From the NCBI GenBank assembly GCA_902806205.1, contig CADCVR010000053.1, positions 1 to 64,000 on the forward strand: a DNA stretch of 64,000 nucleotides, in the 5' to 3' direction. This DNA comes from an uncultured Solirubrobacteraceae bacterium. Its GTDB lineage: Bacteria; Actinomycetota; Thermoleophilia; Solirubrobacterales; Solirubrobacteraceae. Below are positions 25,288-33,937 of this stretch, in pieces (position 1 is the first letter of the stretch; every line of letters begins with the position of its first letter). The notes beneath the pieces were generated by a model that worked only from the letters and a program-made list of their open reading frames with translations, had not been told where the DNA came from and made no database searches. A program made the position numbers and the translations under genes.

Positions 25288-27750
25288 TCAGAGCCCGAGG
25301 TCGAGGCCGTCGTGTTCGAGTTCTAGGTGCTGCGTGAGCGGTTCCCGCTCGAGCGGGCTGCGCGCGAGAGTGTCCAGGCGGGCAGCGGCGTGCTCGTGCG
25401 CGGCCTCACGGACGCGGAGCTCGTGATCGACGGCGAGGAAGCGCGTCGCGTCCGGCCCGTGCGTATTCAGCCAGTCGTGGTCGCTGGTCTTGGCGGCCGT
25501 GACCGTGGCGACGGTCTTCTGCAGGTCGGCTGCGCGTTGCTGCTGCTCATCGAGGTTGCGTTCGAGCAGGTCGTCGACGTCGGCGCGTGCGCCTCGGTCC
25601 CGCCACCTAAGGCGTTCGCGCCGTTCGCGCAGAAGCCGCTCGCGCTCGCGTGCGTTCTCGAGGCCGTGGACGTCGGCCTCCAGCTCGCGCTTTTCGACGT
25701 GCGGAAGCCGGCGCGGCGGCGGCTGGTCGGAGAGCTGTCCGCGGAGCCGGCGGCGCTCTTGCTCGAGTTGCTCGCGGTCGGCCTGGGGCAGCGACTCGAG
25801 CGCGAGCTGCTTGGCATGGCTGCGCTGCATCAGCTTGGCGATGCCGGAGACCAGCGGGTCGCCCGGTGGGGGAAGCTCGGGGTCAGGGTGCAGGTCGCCG
25901 CGTGCGACGTAGAAGCGACCCTGCTCGCGGTGGCGGGAGAGCGCGGTGTAGCCCCACTCGCGGTAGAGCTCCTCGCTGCCGAGCACGAACGTCCGGTCGA
26001 CGGTTGCGCCCTGCGCGCGGTGGGCGGTGATCGCGTACCCGTGATCGAGATGGCCGGCGTCGAGGTAGTCGGGGCCGAGCCGGATGCTGCGGCCGTCGTC
26101 GAGCGCGACGTCGACGCTGCGCTGTACGGCGTCGGTGGCGCTGATCGCGCCGCGCTGGCCGTTGAGGATCCCGGCCCGGCGGTCGTTGCGCGCGCCGATG
26201 ACACGGTCACCTGTGGCGAACCCCCGGACCCCGACCGTGAGCTCGTCGGGACCGAGGTCGCCTTGGTCCTGGAGGAGCTGGCGGGCACGATGGTTGAGGT
26301 CTGCGACGTCGTCGCGGCGCGCGGCGATCATCAGGCGGTCGCCGCCGGCGCGCGACCAGTCGTTGACCAGAGCTGCGCGCACGGCTTCGGCGGAGTCGCC
26401 GACGGTGATCTGGCCGTGATCACGGTACGCGCGCGCCCAGCGTTCGACCTCGCCGCTGCGCAGCGCGTCGAGCGCCTGACGGTCCCAGCCGTGGTGCTGG
26501 CAGTCGGTCGAGCGCGTGGAGCGGTCGACGAGATCCTGCTCGATGTCGAGCAGCTCCCCGGTGGTGAAGCGCGCCTCCGTCAGCCCGGCCGGGACCCGCC
26601 CATGCGGCAGCGGGACGATCTCGCGGTCGGTGAGCATCGCGTCGGCGACCTGCTCAAGGTTGGCGATCGACGCGCCGCGCGGTTGGGCCCCGGCGAGTGC
26701 TTGCAGCAACTCGGCACGGCCGAACACGCTCACCTCCCGCGTCAGCGCCTCCGGCCCGACGGCTGTCACCCACGGGACGGCGCGATCGCCGGGCTGCAGG
26801 ACGCGCTCGAGGGCCGGCGCGGTGAGGCCGTGCTCGGCGGCGCGGGCGCGCCACTGCTCCCGGAGCCGGTCGACGCTGAGGTCCTGCTTCGTCCTGCGGG
26901 TCTCGAGCGCCGCGATCTGCGCCGACTGCGCCGAGCGGCCGCCGTGCGCGGCCATCTGCTCGAGGACCTCGGCGCGGCGCTGGGAGAAGTGCTCGATCAC
27001 CTCTCGCGGCACGCCTTCGATGTCGGCGGTCCCGCGCTCGACCGGCTCCCACTCCAGCCCGAGCCGCAGGGTCAACTCTCGCCGTAGCTCGGCCTGATAG
27101 AGAAACCCGGCCGTCTTGGCGTGCCGATACAGATGCCGAGCGTCGAGCGCCGTCCAACGATCGTCGGGGCCTCGGGTCAGGTTGCCGGCCACGACATGGG
27201 TATGAAGCAACGGGTCACCGGCGCGCGAGGCGCGGTGCCGGAACGCCGCGGCGACGAACCCCCTGCCCTCGACCTGGATCCCGCCGCCCGCGCCACGCCT
27301 GGCTCGGCATGCTTCGCCCTCGAGGTAGCCGAGCGCCGTCTCGACCGCGGCGTCGTGCGCCTCACCGAGCTGCTTCGTGACCGCGGGATCGGCGATGCCC
27401 CAGAGAACGCTGACCGACTTCGGGGCGCGGAAGGTCAGATCGAACCCGGCAACCGCGCCGTCCCTGACCGGTTGGCGCAGCCCCCCGCCGGCCAGAAGCT
27501 GGTCGAACTCGCCAGGCTCGACGCGTCCTTGGAGGCCGGCCGCGGGGGCGCCGCTACCGGTCCAGCGGCCAGGTGCCTCGCCCTCGCCGTCGTAGTAGTC
27601 CTCACGGCCAGATGCGACCTGATCGGTGTAGTACCTGGCCGCCTGCGGGCCCGCCGCGATCTTGCCGAGCGACAGCATCTCCCCGCTAGGTCGCGCGAGC
27701 GACGCAAGGCCCCCTGGAAGATCTCGGCGGTCGAACCAGAATCGCTCCAT
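25288..27750 (-). CDS. MobF/TrwC-type relaxase lacking its helicase Walker motifs
   Basis: The 820-residue protein has a MobF relaxase domain: MLSLGKIAAG near residue 25, tyrosines in ARYYTDQV and EDYY, LTFRAPKSVSVLWG, and the three-His metal site in RHRASRAGDPLLHTHVV near residue 180. It should nick oriT and stay bound to the 5' end. The TraI-like helicase that normally follows is cut short: DIEQDLVDRSTRST is followed at once by GWDRQALDALRSG, so the roughly 180 residues with Walker A and B are missing, while the end YTALSRHREQGR (motif VI) remains. The reading frame is kept. The tail is coiled coil. A start at MLSLG (27678) is also possible. Confidence 0.85.
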   Translation of the reverse strand: MERFWFDRRDLPGGLASLARPSGEMLSLGKIAAGPQAARYYTDQVASGREDYYDGEGEAPGRWTGSGAPAAGLQGRVEPGEFDQLLAGGGLRQPVRDGAVAGFDLTFRAPKSVSVLWGIADPAVTKQLGEAHDAAVETALGYLEGEACRARRGAGGGIQVEGRGFVAAAFRHRASRAGDPLLHTHVVAGNLTRGPDDRWTALDARHLYRHAKTAGFLYQAELRRELTLRLGLEWEPVERGTADIEGVPREVIEHFSQRRAEVLEQMAAHGGRSAQSAQIAALETRRTKQDLSVDRLREQWRARAAEHGLTAPALERVLQPGDRAVPWVTAVGPEALTREVSVFGRAELLQALAGAQPRGASIANLEQVADAMLTDREIVPLPHGRVPAGLTEARFTTGELLDIEQDLVDRSTRSTDCQHHGWDRQALDALRSGEVERWARAYRDHGQITVGDSAEAVRAALVNDWSRAGGDRLMIAARRDDVADLNHRARQLLQDQGDLGPDELTVGVRGFATGDRVIGARNDRRAGILNGQRGAISATDAVQRSVDVALDDGRSIRLGPDYLDAGHLDHGYAITAHRAQGATVDRTFVLGSEELYREWGYTALSRHREQGRFYVARGDLHPDPELPPPGDPLVSGIAKLMQRSHAKQLALESLPQADREQLEQERRRLRGQLSDQPPPRRLPHVEKRELEADVHGLENARERERLLRERRERLRWRDRGARADVDDLLERNLDEQQQRAADLQKTVATVTAAKTSDHDWLNTHGPDATRFLAVDHELRVREAAHEHAAARLDTLARSPLEREPLTQHLELEHDGLDLGL

Positions 27751-28161
27751 GACCACGATGCGCCACGGAGGACCGAGGCGTCAACGCGAGCCGGACGATC
27801 GGGGCCCTGTGGGCCCCTGGGCGCCGAGCCCGCCGCCGACGCGATCTACCACGCCCGCACCCCCGCCGTTCACAGCGGTGACGCCGACGACGGCGTGCGC
27901 GACACCGCTACGGCCGCGCACCACCAGGCGCTCTACTCGCCCTGATGTCATTGCACACGGACCCGCCGATGTGGTCGAGGGTCACACGGCGAAAGCGGCC
28001 CTGGTCGACTACGCCGTCGCCGGGGCGCGCTCGGCGACACGAGTTAGCTAGTGCTATGCCGGTACCGGCATAGCAGTGCAACTCTGTGTTCCGTTGCTGT
28101 GGTGGTTGAGGAGGCGCTCGTCTGGGGTGGGTGCCGGTGGCTCTGCCACGATGGCGGCGGC
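27751..28161. other. Intergenic region between relaxase and RelA-like gene; possible oriT or operator
   Basis: About 410 bases without a convincing gene separate the leftward relaxase from the rightward RelA-domain gene. It holds a perfect 24-bp palindrome at 28052-28075. A region beside a relaxase gene with an inverted repeat is where oriT is often found, but no known nic site is recognised. Confidence 0.35.
28052..28075. promoter_or_regulatory. Perfect 24-bp palindrome upstream of the RelA-like gene
   Basis: The half-site TGCTATGCCGGT is followed directly by its exact reverse complement. It lies 86 bases before the RelA-like GTG. It could be an operator for an autoregulating TA-like pair or part of oriT. 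Confidence 0.45.
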
Positions 28162-28935
28162 GTGGCGGAGCGACCCTCGAAGGAGCGGGTGAAGCGGGCG
28201 GGTGAGCGGCTTCGTGCTCATCAGAGCGGTGAGCGGGCGATGGCGTTGGAGGCGCTGCTCGTCGAGCTCGATGTGGTCGGTCGGTGGCGTGCGGCGCACG
28301 CCGCGCCGCTGACGCGGGTCGCCGCGAACCTCCGGTACTACGTCGCCGACGCTTCGGGCGGGTCCTTCGTCGTCGGTCAGCGGCTCAAGCGGATGGAGAC
28401 GATCCGCGACAAGCTGGACCGCGAGCCGCAGATGGAGCTCTCACGGATGCACGACATCGCCGGCGCCCGCGCCGTGCTCGCCGACGACGGTGCGGTCGAC
28501 CAGGTCCTGGCGCGACTGCGCGAGCAGCGCCGCTGCACCTCTCGCCGCGGACGTGGGACTACGTCGCCGAAGTCGGACGGCTACCGTGCCAAGCATGTCG
28601 TGGTCCGTACGGACGGCGTGCTCATCGAGGTGCAGCTTCGGACGGCCGCCCAGCACGCCTGGGCCGAGCTCGTCGAGCAGCTCGACCGCGACTACGGACT
28701 CCAACTGAAGGCGGGGCGCGCCGATCCGCTGGTCTCCGCCACGCTGCAGCGCGCAAGCGAGACGTTCGCCCAGCTCGAGGCAGGGACCCTGGACAGGAGT
28801 GCCGACACTGAAGCAAGGCGGCGAGCTGCTTCCCGAGCTGCCCGAGGGGACGACGATGACGAAAGCCACCCGCTATTTCCTTCTGACCTTCCGCGTCGCG
28901 GACCGGTCCGTCGACGTCGAGGACTTCGGCGCTGA
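28162..28935 (+). CDS. RelA/SpoT-domain protein (ToxSAS-like), probably with local frame damage
   Basis: From the GTG at 28162 the protein is 257 residues. RLKRMETIRDKL, MHDIAGARAVL, SDGYRAKHVVV and IEVQLRTAAQHAWAELV follow the (p)ppGpp synthetase fold of small alarmone synthetases and toxic ToxSAS enzymes. Between residues about 125 and 137 the frame reads CTSRRGRGTTS, but the same DNA in another frame (28539-28568) reads LSPRTWDYVA with uniformly GC third positions, the motif expected before PKSDGYRA. Two compensating indels are therefore likely, and activity is doubtful. The C-terminal tail overlaps the next gene out of frame. Confidence 0.7.
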   Translation: MAERPSKERVKRAGERLRAHQSGERAMALEALLVELDVVGRWRAAHAAPLTRVAANLRYYVADASGGSFVVGQRLKRMETIRDKLDREPQMELSRMHDIAGARAVLADDGAVDQVLARLREQRRCTSRRGRGTTSPKSDGYRAKHVVVRTDGVLIEVQLRTAAQHAWAELVEQLDRDYGLQLKAGRADPLVSATLQRASETFAQLEAGTLDRSADTEARRRAASRAARGDDDDESHPLFPSDLPRRGPVRRRRGLRR

Positions 28936-29125
28936 CGAGACGGCGGCGACGGACGCCTACTCCCGGCAGGAGCTGGAGGTCGGCGAGGACGGCGATGTTG
29001 AGATCGTCCTGGTTGGTTCCGACTCGCTGGAGAGCGTCCGCAAGACGCACTCGCACTACTTCTCCGCAGACGAGGATGTCCTCGCCTCCGTGGAGAAGAA
29101 TCTGCTTGTCCTCGGGGGACGCTGA
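28856..29125 (+). CDS. Small protein of unknown function, partner of the RelA-like gene
   Basis: The 89-residue acidic protein starts at ATG with GAGGGG six bases upstream. Sequence features: KATRYFLLTFRVADRSVDVEDFG at the start looks like paired beta strands, followed by Asp/Glu-rich turns, VEIVLVGSDSLESV, and FSADEDVLASVEKN. It overlaps the end of the RelA-like gene. ToxSAS toxins are usually paired with an adjacent small antitoxin, so that role is plausible but unproven. Confidence 0.6.
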   Translation: MTKATRYFLLTFRVADRSVDVEDFGADETAATDAYSRQELEVGEDGDVEIVLVGSDSLESVRKTHSHYFSADEDVLASVEKNLLVLGGR

Positions 29126-29546
29126 CGCTCGTTTTGCCGGGCCGTCGACTGCTGGTGTAGGACGTTCCGCCTGTTCGGCGCTCACACTGGATCGGGATCG
29201 GCCGTGGTGCCGCCTCGACTGCTTCGGTCCTGCGACTCCCCGCTGGCGGCTGGATTACGCATGCCGAGCGGCGTGACCCAGATGGCTGCTGCCGGCTGGA
29301 AGCACACGTTCGGAAATGTCCGTGTTCCGCAGGCATGATCGGCGAGAGCCCGTCGACTCACGTTGGACGTTTCCACGCTGACGAGGATTCGTCATGGCGC
29401 AGCTTCGCGGCACGGGCCCGGCACAGGACGGGGTGTTAGGCGCCGGCGGCTACGCCGGCTAGGAGGCGGTTTTGGGCAGCCGGATGGCGGCGGTCCCGAT
29501 TGTCGTCGCGCCCGAGAAGCAAAAAGGCGAAGCCCAAGCTCGTTAG
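29126..29546. other. No convincing gene; short decayed coding stretches
   Basis: Only short open frames without family features occur here. One ATG at 29394 with GAGGA upstream gives a 22-codon frame ending at 29462, perhaps a leftover start of the truncated gene that follows. Confidence 0.3.
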
Positions 29547-29984
29547 GCCGCTGACTTCCTCCTTCGAGGCTGGGGGCAATCGCTCGAACGCGACATCTAC
29601 CAGCCGATGAAGCACCAGATCCGTGCAGCGATCCGTAGCGGGGCCAACATCGCGCGAATCGTCGAAGTGCTCGCCCGTGGCGTTATAGAAGTCGCCCAAA
29701 CCAACGAGACGGTTGGGAGCGACCTCCTCTTGACGGTGCTCCCGAAGGCGAGTGGATCGAAGGCGGGCTCGGGAATCAGTCTCTCCGATGAAATCTCGAG
29801 CGAACAGCCAACGTGCCTGTTCGCAGGCGGTGCGGGGAACGCGCGCTCCGTCCGGGCACCGCACTACGTTGGCGGAGGACTTAGCGTCGCCGACGTCGAG
29901 GTGCACGATCGAGCGTTGAGCCCCAAAGAGGTCCGGGAGCGGTTTCTTAAGGGGAAAGCCGAGATGGATCGCTGGAAGGATTGA
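29547..29984 (+). pseudogene. 5'-truncated gene, C-terminal part of an uncharacterised protein
   Basis: An open frame of 145 codons begins right after a TAG at 29544. It reads ADFLLRGWGQSLERD, then IVEVLARGVIEVAQTNETVG, LLLTVLPKA, and a conserved-looking YVGGGLSVADVEV near the end. The TVG...VLP and GGG-L pattern recalls the C-terminus of some Ntn-hydrolase-like (proteasome-fold) bacterial proteins; this is a weak impression. The N-terminal part is gone. Downstream it abuts the IS1182-like element. Confidence 0.4.
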
Positions 29985-30049
29985 CACGGTCACGCCGATG
30001 GCGGGCCAACGGGTCGCAGAGGCGAGGACGACGACTACCGCTTCGGACG

Positions 30050-31594
30050 GAGGCTGTCGCGCAAAGTGGGGTGTCGTCCGGGCTGGCGGGGACGATTCGG
30101 TGATGCGCAGAACTTCGTCGGCTGTGATCGTGAGCAGGAACTTCTGCTGCCGCCGAGCCTTCGCGAGTGGCTACCGGAGGGCCATCTGGCGTGGTTTGTG
30201 ATCGACGCGGTCGAGGCGATGAACCTCGACGCGTTCTACGCCTCCTACCGGGCCGACGGTCACGGGCGGGCGGCGCTTGATCCGTCGATGATGCTGGCCC
30301 TTGTGCTGTACGCGTACTCGACGGGGCAGCGGTCCTCGCGGGCGATCGAGCGGCGCTGCAGTGACGACGTCGCGTTCCGGGTGATCACCGCAAACCAGAC
30401 CCCGGATCACGCGACGATCGCCCGATTCCGCGTCCGCCACCAGCGCGCCTTGGGCGAGCTGTTCGGTGAGGGTGCTAGCGCTCTGCGCGAAGGCCGGGCT
30501 GGTCTACGTTGGGGTGATCGCCCTGGACAGTACGAAGCTGCACGCCAACGCCTCCGACCGGGCGAATCGTGAGTACCAGCGGATCGCGGAGGAGATCCTC
30601 GCCGAAGCCGGACAGGTCGATGCCGAGGAGGACGCGCGGTTCGGTGAGCGCCGCGGCGATGAGCTGCCCGCGGAACTTTCGAACTCGAATGATCGGCGCC
30701 AGCGCCTGCGCGACGCGCGGCACGCGCTGGAGGCCGAGCGCGCCGGCCGCCAGCGGCCGGTCCCGGGTGATCGGCAGGGCCGGTTGTTGATGGCTCGCGA
30801 CCGGCTGGCCGAAGACCACGCGCTCGAGTCACGGGTCATCGAGGAGCACAACGCCTGGCGCGCGACCGGAGTCGCGCGGGACGGCTCGCGCCGGATGAGC
30901 CGGGCCCCCGCCCAGCTCGAGCCGCCGCCCGCGCCGACCGGTCAGGCCAACACGACCGACCCGGACTCCCGGAAGGTCAAGGCCACGCGCGGCTATCTGC
31001 AGGGCTACAACGCGCAGGCCGTGACCACCGAGCAGCAGATCGTCATCGCCGCCGAGCTGACCGTCGAGACCGACGTCGCGCAGCTTGCCCCGATGATCAG
31101 CCACGCGCGCCGCGAGCTCACCGCCGCCGGCATCAACCAGGCGCCCAGAACGGTGCTCGCCGACGCCGGCTACTGGAACGCCGCCCAGATCCAGCAACTC
31201 GAAGCCGACGGCAGCCAAGTCCTCGTTCCGCCCGACGCGCTCAAGGCCAGCAAGCCGAGGCCGGGACGCGTCGGCGAGCTCTACACCGCGATGCGAGAAG
31301 CGCTCAGCACCGACACCGGCACCGGCCTCTACTCCCAGCGACAATGGATGGTCGAGCCGGTCTTCGCCGACATCAAGTTCAACCGCCGCGCCGACCGCTT
31401 CCAACGCCGAGGCAGAGCCGCCTGCCGCTCAGAATGGCGGCTGATGACCGCCACGCACAACCTCCTTAAGCTCTACCGCCACACCACCCCGAGCCTGGCC
31501 TGACGGCCATACGGGTCACGCTACGCCCAACCCTTCGCGCTGCGCGCCGCGGGCCTCACCGGCCACGGGACCCGGACCTTTCTGCGACAGCCTC
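30050..31594 (+). mobile_element. IS1182-family-like insertion sequence
   Basis: The 1545-base element is bounded by inverted repeats: GAGGCTGTCGC at 30050-30060 and its complement at 31584-31594. The match continues inward with AAAG after two mismatches. GACG flanks it on both sides (30046-30049 and 31595-31598), a candidate 4-bp target duplication. It contains one transposase gene broken by a frameshift. Confidence 0.7.
30066..31503 (+). pseudogene. IS1182-family transposase, frameshifted
   Basis: The first frame carries LLLPPSLREWLPEGHLAWFV, LDPSMMLALVLYAYSTGQRSS and RTTPDHATIARFR-like NQTPDHATIARFRVRHQ. The second, from about 30470, carries VIALDSTKLHANAS, YLQGYNAQAVTTEQQ, VLADAGYW and a C-terminal VEPVFADIKFNRRADRF with the acidic catalytic residue. 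The two join if one G is removed from GAGGGTG near 30470 (LGELFGE then VLALCAKAG). A +1 shift with no slippery site argues for mutation rather than programmed frameshifting. Confidence 0.8.
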
Positions 31595-31671
31595 GACGAA
31601 GAGCGCTGCTTGTCGTAGCTACGTGAGTTTCGACCTATCGGCGTCTGGCCGACGCGGGCCGGCCCGGTGGC

Positions 31672-33132
31672 TCAGGCCCTTCCGAACCACCGCTGGAGCG
31701 ACTCGGGGAGGCCGGCCGCGTTTCCCTCGCCGACCCAGGCGACGTAGCCGTCCGGGCGGAGGAGGACCGCGGTCGGCGCGGGGACCGCGCCGAGGACCGG
31801 CAGCTCCCACGGGCCGTCGCAGCCCGCGACGACTCGCTGCACGCGGCCGGGCAGCGGGAGCTCCAGGCCGCCCGGCGTCTCCAGGTCGAGCAGCAGCGGC
31901 CGGGCGTCGTGGAGCAGCTCGAAGACCCGGAGCGGCCCGTCGTTGGTCTTGAGGTTGAGGTCGGGCATTCGGCGGCCCAGGAGCGGGTGCCCTTCCCCGA
32001 GGTCGTAGTGGATGTCGAGGCCGGAAACGAGACCGGCGATCCGCTTGCGCGGCTCGTCGAGGGTCGCGATGTCGGAGACCAGCTCGACGAGCGCGAGCTG
32101 GCGCTCGTCGCGGCGCTGGAGCGCGGCCTGGGCCATCGTGTGTCGAAGCGCCCGGGCGGCGACCGGGTGGCGCTCGTCGTGGTAGGTGTCAAGGAGCCCG
32201 TCGGGCGAGGTGCCGTTTATGACCTGGGCGAGCTTCCAGCCTAGGTTCATCGCGTCCTGCACCCCGAGGCTGAGGCCCTGGCCGCCCGCGGGGTAGTGCA
32301 CGTGCGCGGCGTCGCCCGCGAGCAGCACGCGGCCGGCGCGGTAGGCCTCGGCCTGGCGGGTCATGTCGGTGAAGCGGGAGATCCAGGTGGCGGAATGGAC
32401 CCCGAAGTCTGTCCCGAACACCCGGACGAGCCCGTTTCGCACGTCCTGCAGCGTGGGCCGCCCGCCGGTCTGGACCTCGGGCTCGGTGAGGATCGCCCGG
32501 TACGTCTTGTCGTCGCCCATCGGCCCGATCGCGTGGATCCCGTGCTCGTCCATCCGGACGCCCGCAGCCGGCTCCCCCGTCACCTCGACCTCCGCAATGA
32601 GGTTGCTTCGGGTCGCCTCCCAGCCCGGGAACGCGATGCCGGCCGCTTTGCGTATGAGGCTCCGTCCGCCGTCACAGCCGACGAGGAACCGAGCCCCTAG
32701 CCGCCCGCCGTCGGCCAGCTCGACATCGACGCCGTCCTGGTCCTGCGCGAAGGCCGTCACCTCGCGGCCGTAGCGGACACGCACGGGCAGCCCAGCGACC
32801 CAGTGGGCGAGCAGCCGCTCGATCTCGTTCTGGTACAGCGCGAGCGAGTACGGGTGCCGCGTCGGGAAGTCGCCCATGTCGAGGACGGTCGTCCCGAGCA
32901 TGGCCGCCTGCGCGGGCGTCCCCGCCTCGAGGAACCGCTCGGCGATCCCTCGCTGGTCGAGCACTTCAATCGTCCGTGCGTGAAGACCGCCGGCCCGCGA
33001 GCCTGTCAGCACGTGGTCCTCCCGTGCCTCGACCACCGTCACGTCGACTCCCGCCAGTGCCAGCTCGCCCGCCAGCACCATCCCGGCCGGGCCACCCCCG
33101 ACGACTATCACGTCGTGCTCTTCCACTCGCAT
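31672..33132 (-). CDS. FAD-dependent monooxygenase, rifampicin-monooxygenase-like
   Basis: The 486-residue protein starts at ATG with AGGAGG upstream; the longer frame is ignored. It has the Rossmann GxGxxG start DVIVVGGGPAGMVLAGEL, the DG motif VGCDGGRSLIRKAAG near residue 155, and the FAD-contacting GRVLLAGDAAHVHYPAGGQG near residue 280. A thioredoxin-like C-terminal domain (about residues 380-480) is typical of the PheA/TfdB class. Overall pattern (RAGGLHARTIEVLDQRG near residue 45) resembles rifampicin monooxygenases, which hydroxylate and linearise rifamycins, but other aromatic substrates are possible. It lies downstream of the IS1182-like element in the cargo zone. Confidence 0.85.
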   Translation of the reverse strand: MRVEEHDVIVVGGGPAGMVLAGELALAGVDVTVVEAREDHVLTGSRAGGLHARTIEVLDQRGIAERFLEAGTPAQAAMLGTTVLDMGDFPTRHPYSLALYQNEIERLLAHWVAGLPVRVRYGREVTAFAQDQDGVDVELADGGRLGARFLVGCDGGRSLIRKAAGIAFPGWEATRSNLIAEVEVTGEPAAGVRMDEHGIHAIGPMGDDKTYRAILTEPEVQTGGRPTLQDVRNGLVRVFGTDFGVHSATWISRFTDMTRQAEAYRAGRVLLAGDAAHVHYPAGGQGLSLGVQDAMNLGWKLAQVINGTSPDGLLDTYHDERHPVAARALRHTMAQAALQRRDERQLALVELVSDIATLDEPRKRIAGLVSGLDIHYDLGEGHPLLGRRMPDLNLKTNDGPLRVFELLHDARPLLLDLETPGGLELPLPGRVQRVVAGCDGPWELPVLGAVPAPTAVLLRPDGYVAWVGEGNAAGLPESLQRWFGRA

Positions 33133-33937
33133 CTCAGACCTCCTCGTCGCGTTCGTCGTGCCGTGCGACGGGCGAGTATGCGGGACGATCGAGCGCCTCA
33201 TGAGGCCCTCTCGCGCGGTATAAGTTGGTTCTGGCGGGGAATTGCCCCTCGTGCTTGTGGACGGGCGGACGAGGCGGTCCGCTGTCGATGTGATTGGCCC
33301 GGCGAGCCGCTTCTCGGTCTTCGCCGCGCTCACCTCGTCGTCGGGCACGACGACGAGGTCGTCGGCCCCGGCATCTCCAGGTTCTCGAGGCGACGGTGAC
33401 AAAGCGCATTCAACGCCCTCTGGAGCCGTCCGCGACGAGGGGCTGCGGTGATTCCGCGTAGGCGGAGGCCGCCGCTGGGAGCGACAGCACAACTGACATC
33501 AGCGGGCCAAGCGCTATCCGTACTCAGGCAAATGAGCGCTTAGGACGAGAAGCGCAGGTCCCGATCGGCTCGCCTCAGGCTGAGGCTTCAGCGGGACGTG
33601 GCGCCGGCACAGGAGGACCCGCCGAAGCCTTTCGAAGGACCCGGGGCCAATCCGGATTCGAGCCCCGAGCTACTCCTTTTCCCCTGGCCGGGACGACCGT
33701 CGCCGACATCGCTGCCCGCCGACAGGGTGACGGAACGGCGATGGGATGCATTTCAGACCCGCGCGAAGGGTGCCCGTCGCGCGCCGAGCGACAGAGAGGG
33801 AAGGGACGTCTGCTGGGTCTCATGCTCCCGCCCGACGTCCTGCTCCGCGCACGATCGTCGAGCCCGGCCGGCGCGGCGCGGGACCGAACGTCCCGCCTGC
33901 ACCCTCTCCGCGCCGACGAGCCGCTGGGCCCGTGGGG
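33133..33937. other. 805-base stretch without a recognised gene
   Basis: Several overlapping frames are open, but none has family features, a credible start or consistent codon bias. It contains one copy of the 28-nt hairpin repeat (33528-33555) and a short CCTCAG-G-CTGAGG inverted repeat near 33577. Confidence 0.4.
33528..33555 (+). repeat. 28-nt hairpin repeat, copy 1
   Basis: The stem GCGCTT/AAGCGC closes the loop AGGACGAG (33536-33555). It is 24/28 identical to 36812-36839, and all four differences are transitions; the two copies bracket katG-furA. Confidence 0.6.

Noticed and set aside
29436-29993. 185-codon minus-strand gene
   Set aside because: The opposite strand gives a more protein-like translation with conserved-looking motifs; the minus frame has no recognisable features.
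30066-31503. Programmed ribosomal frameshifting in the IS1182-like transposase
   Set aside because: The shift needed is +1 and no slippery sequence or following structure is evident; a single-base insertion explains it.
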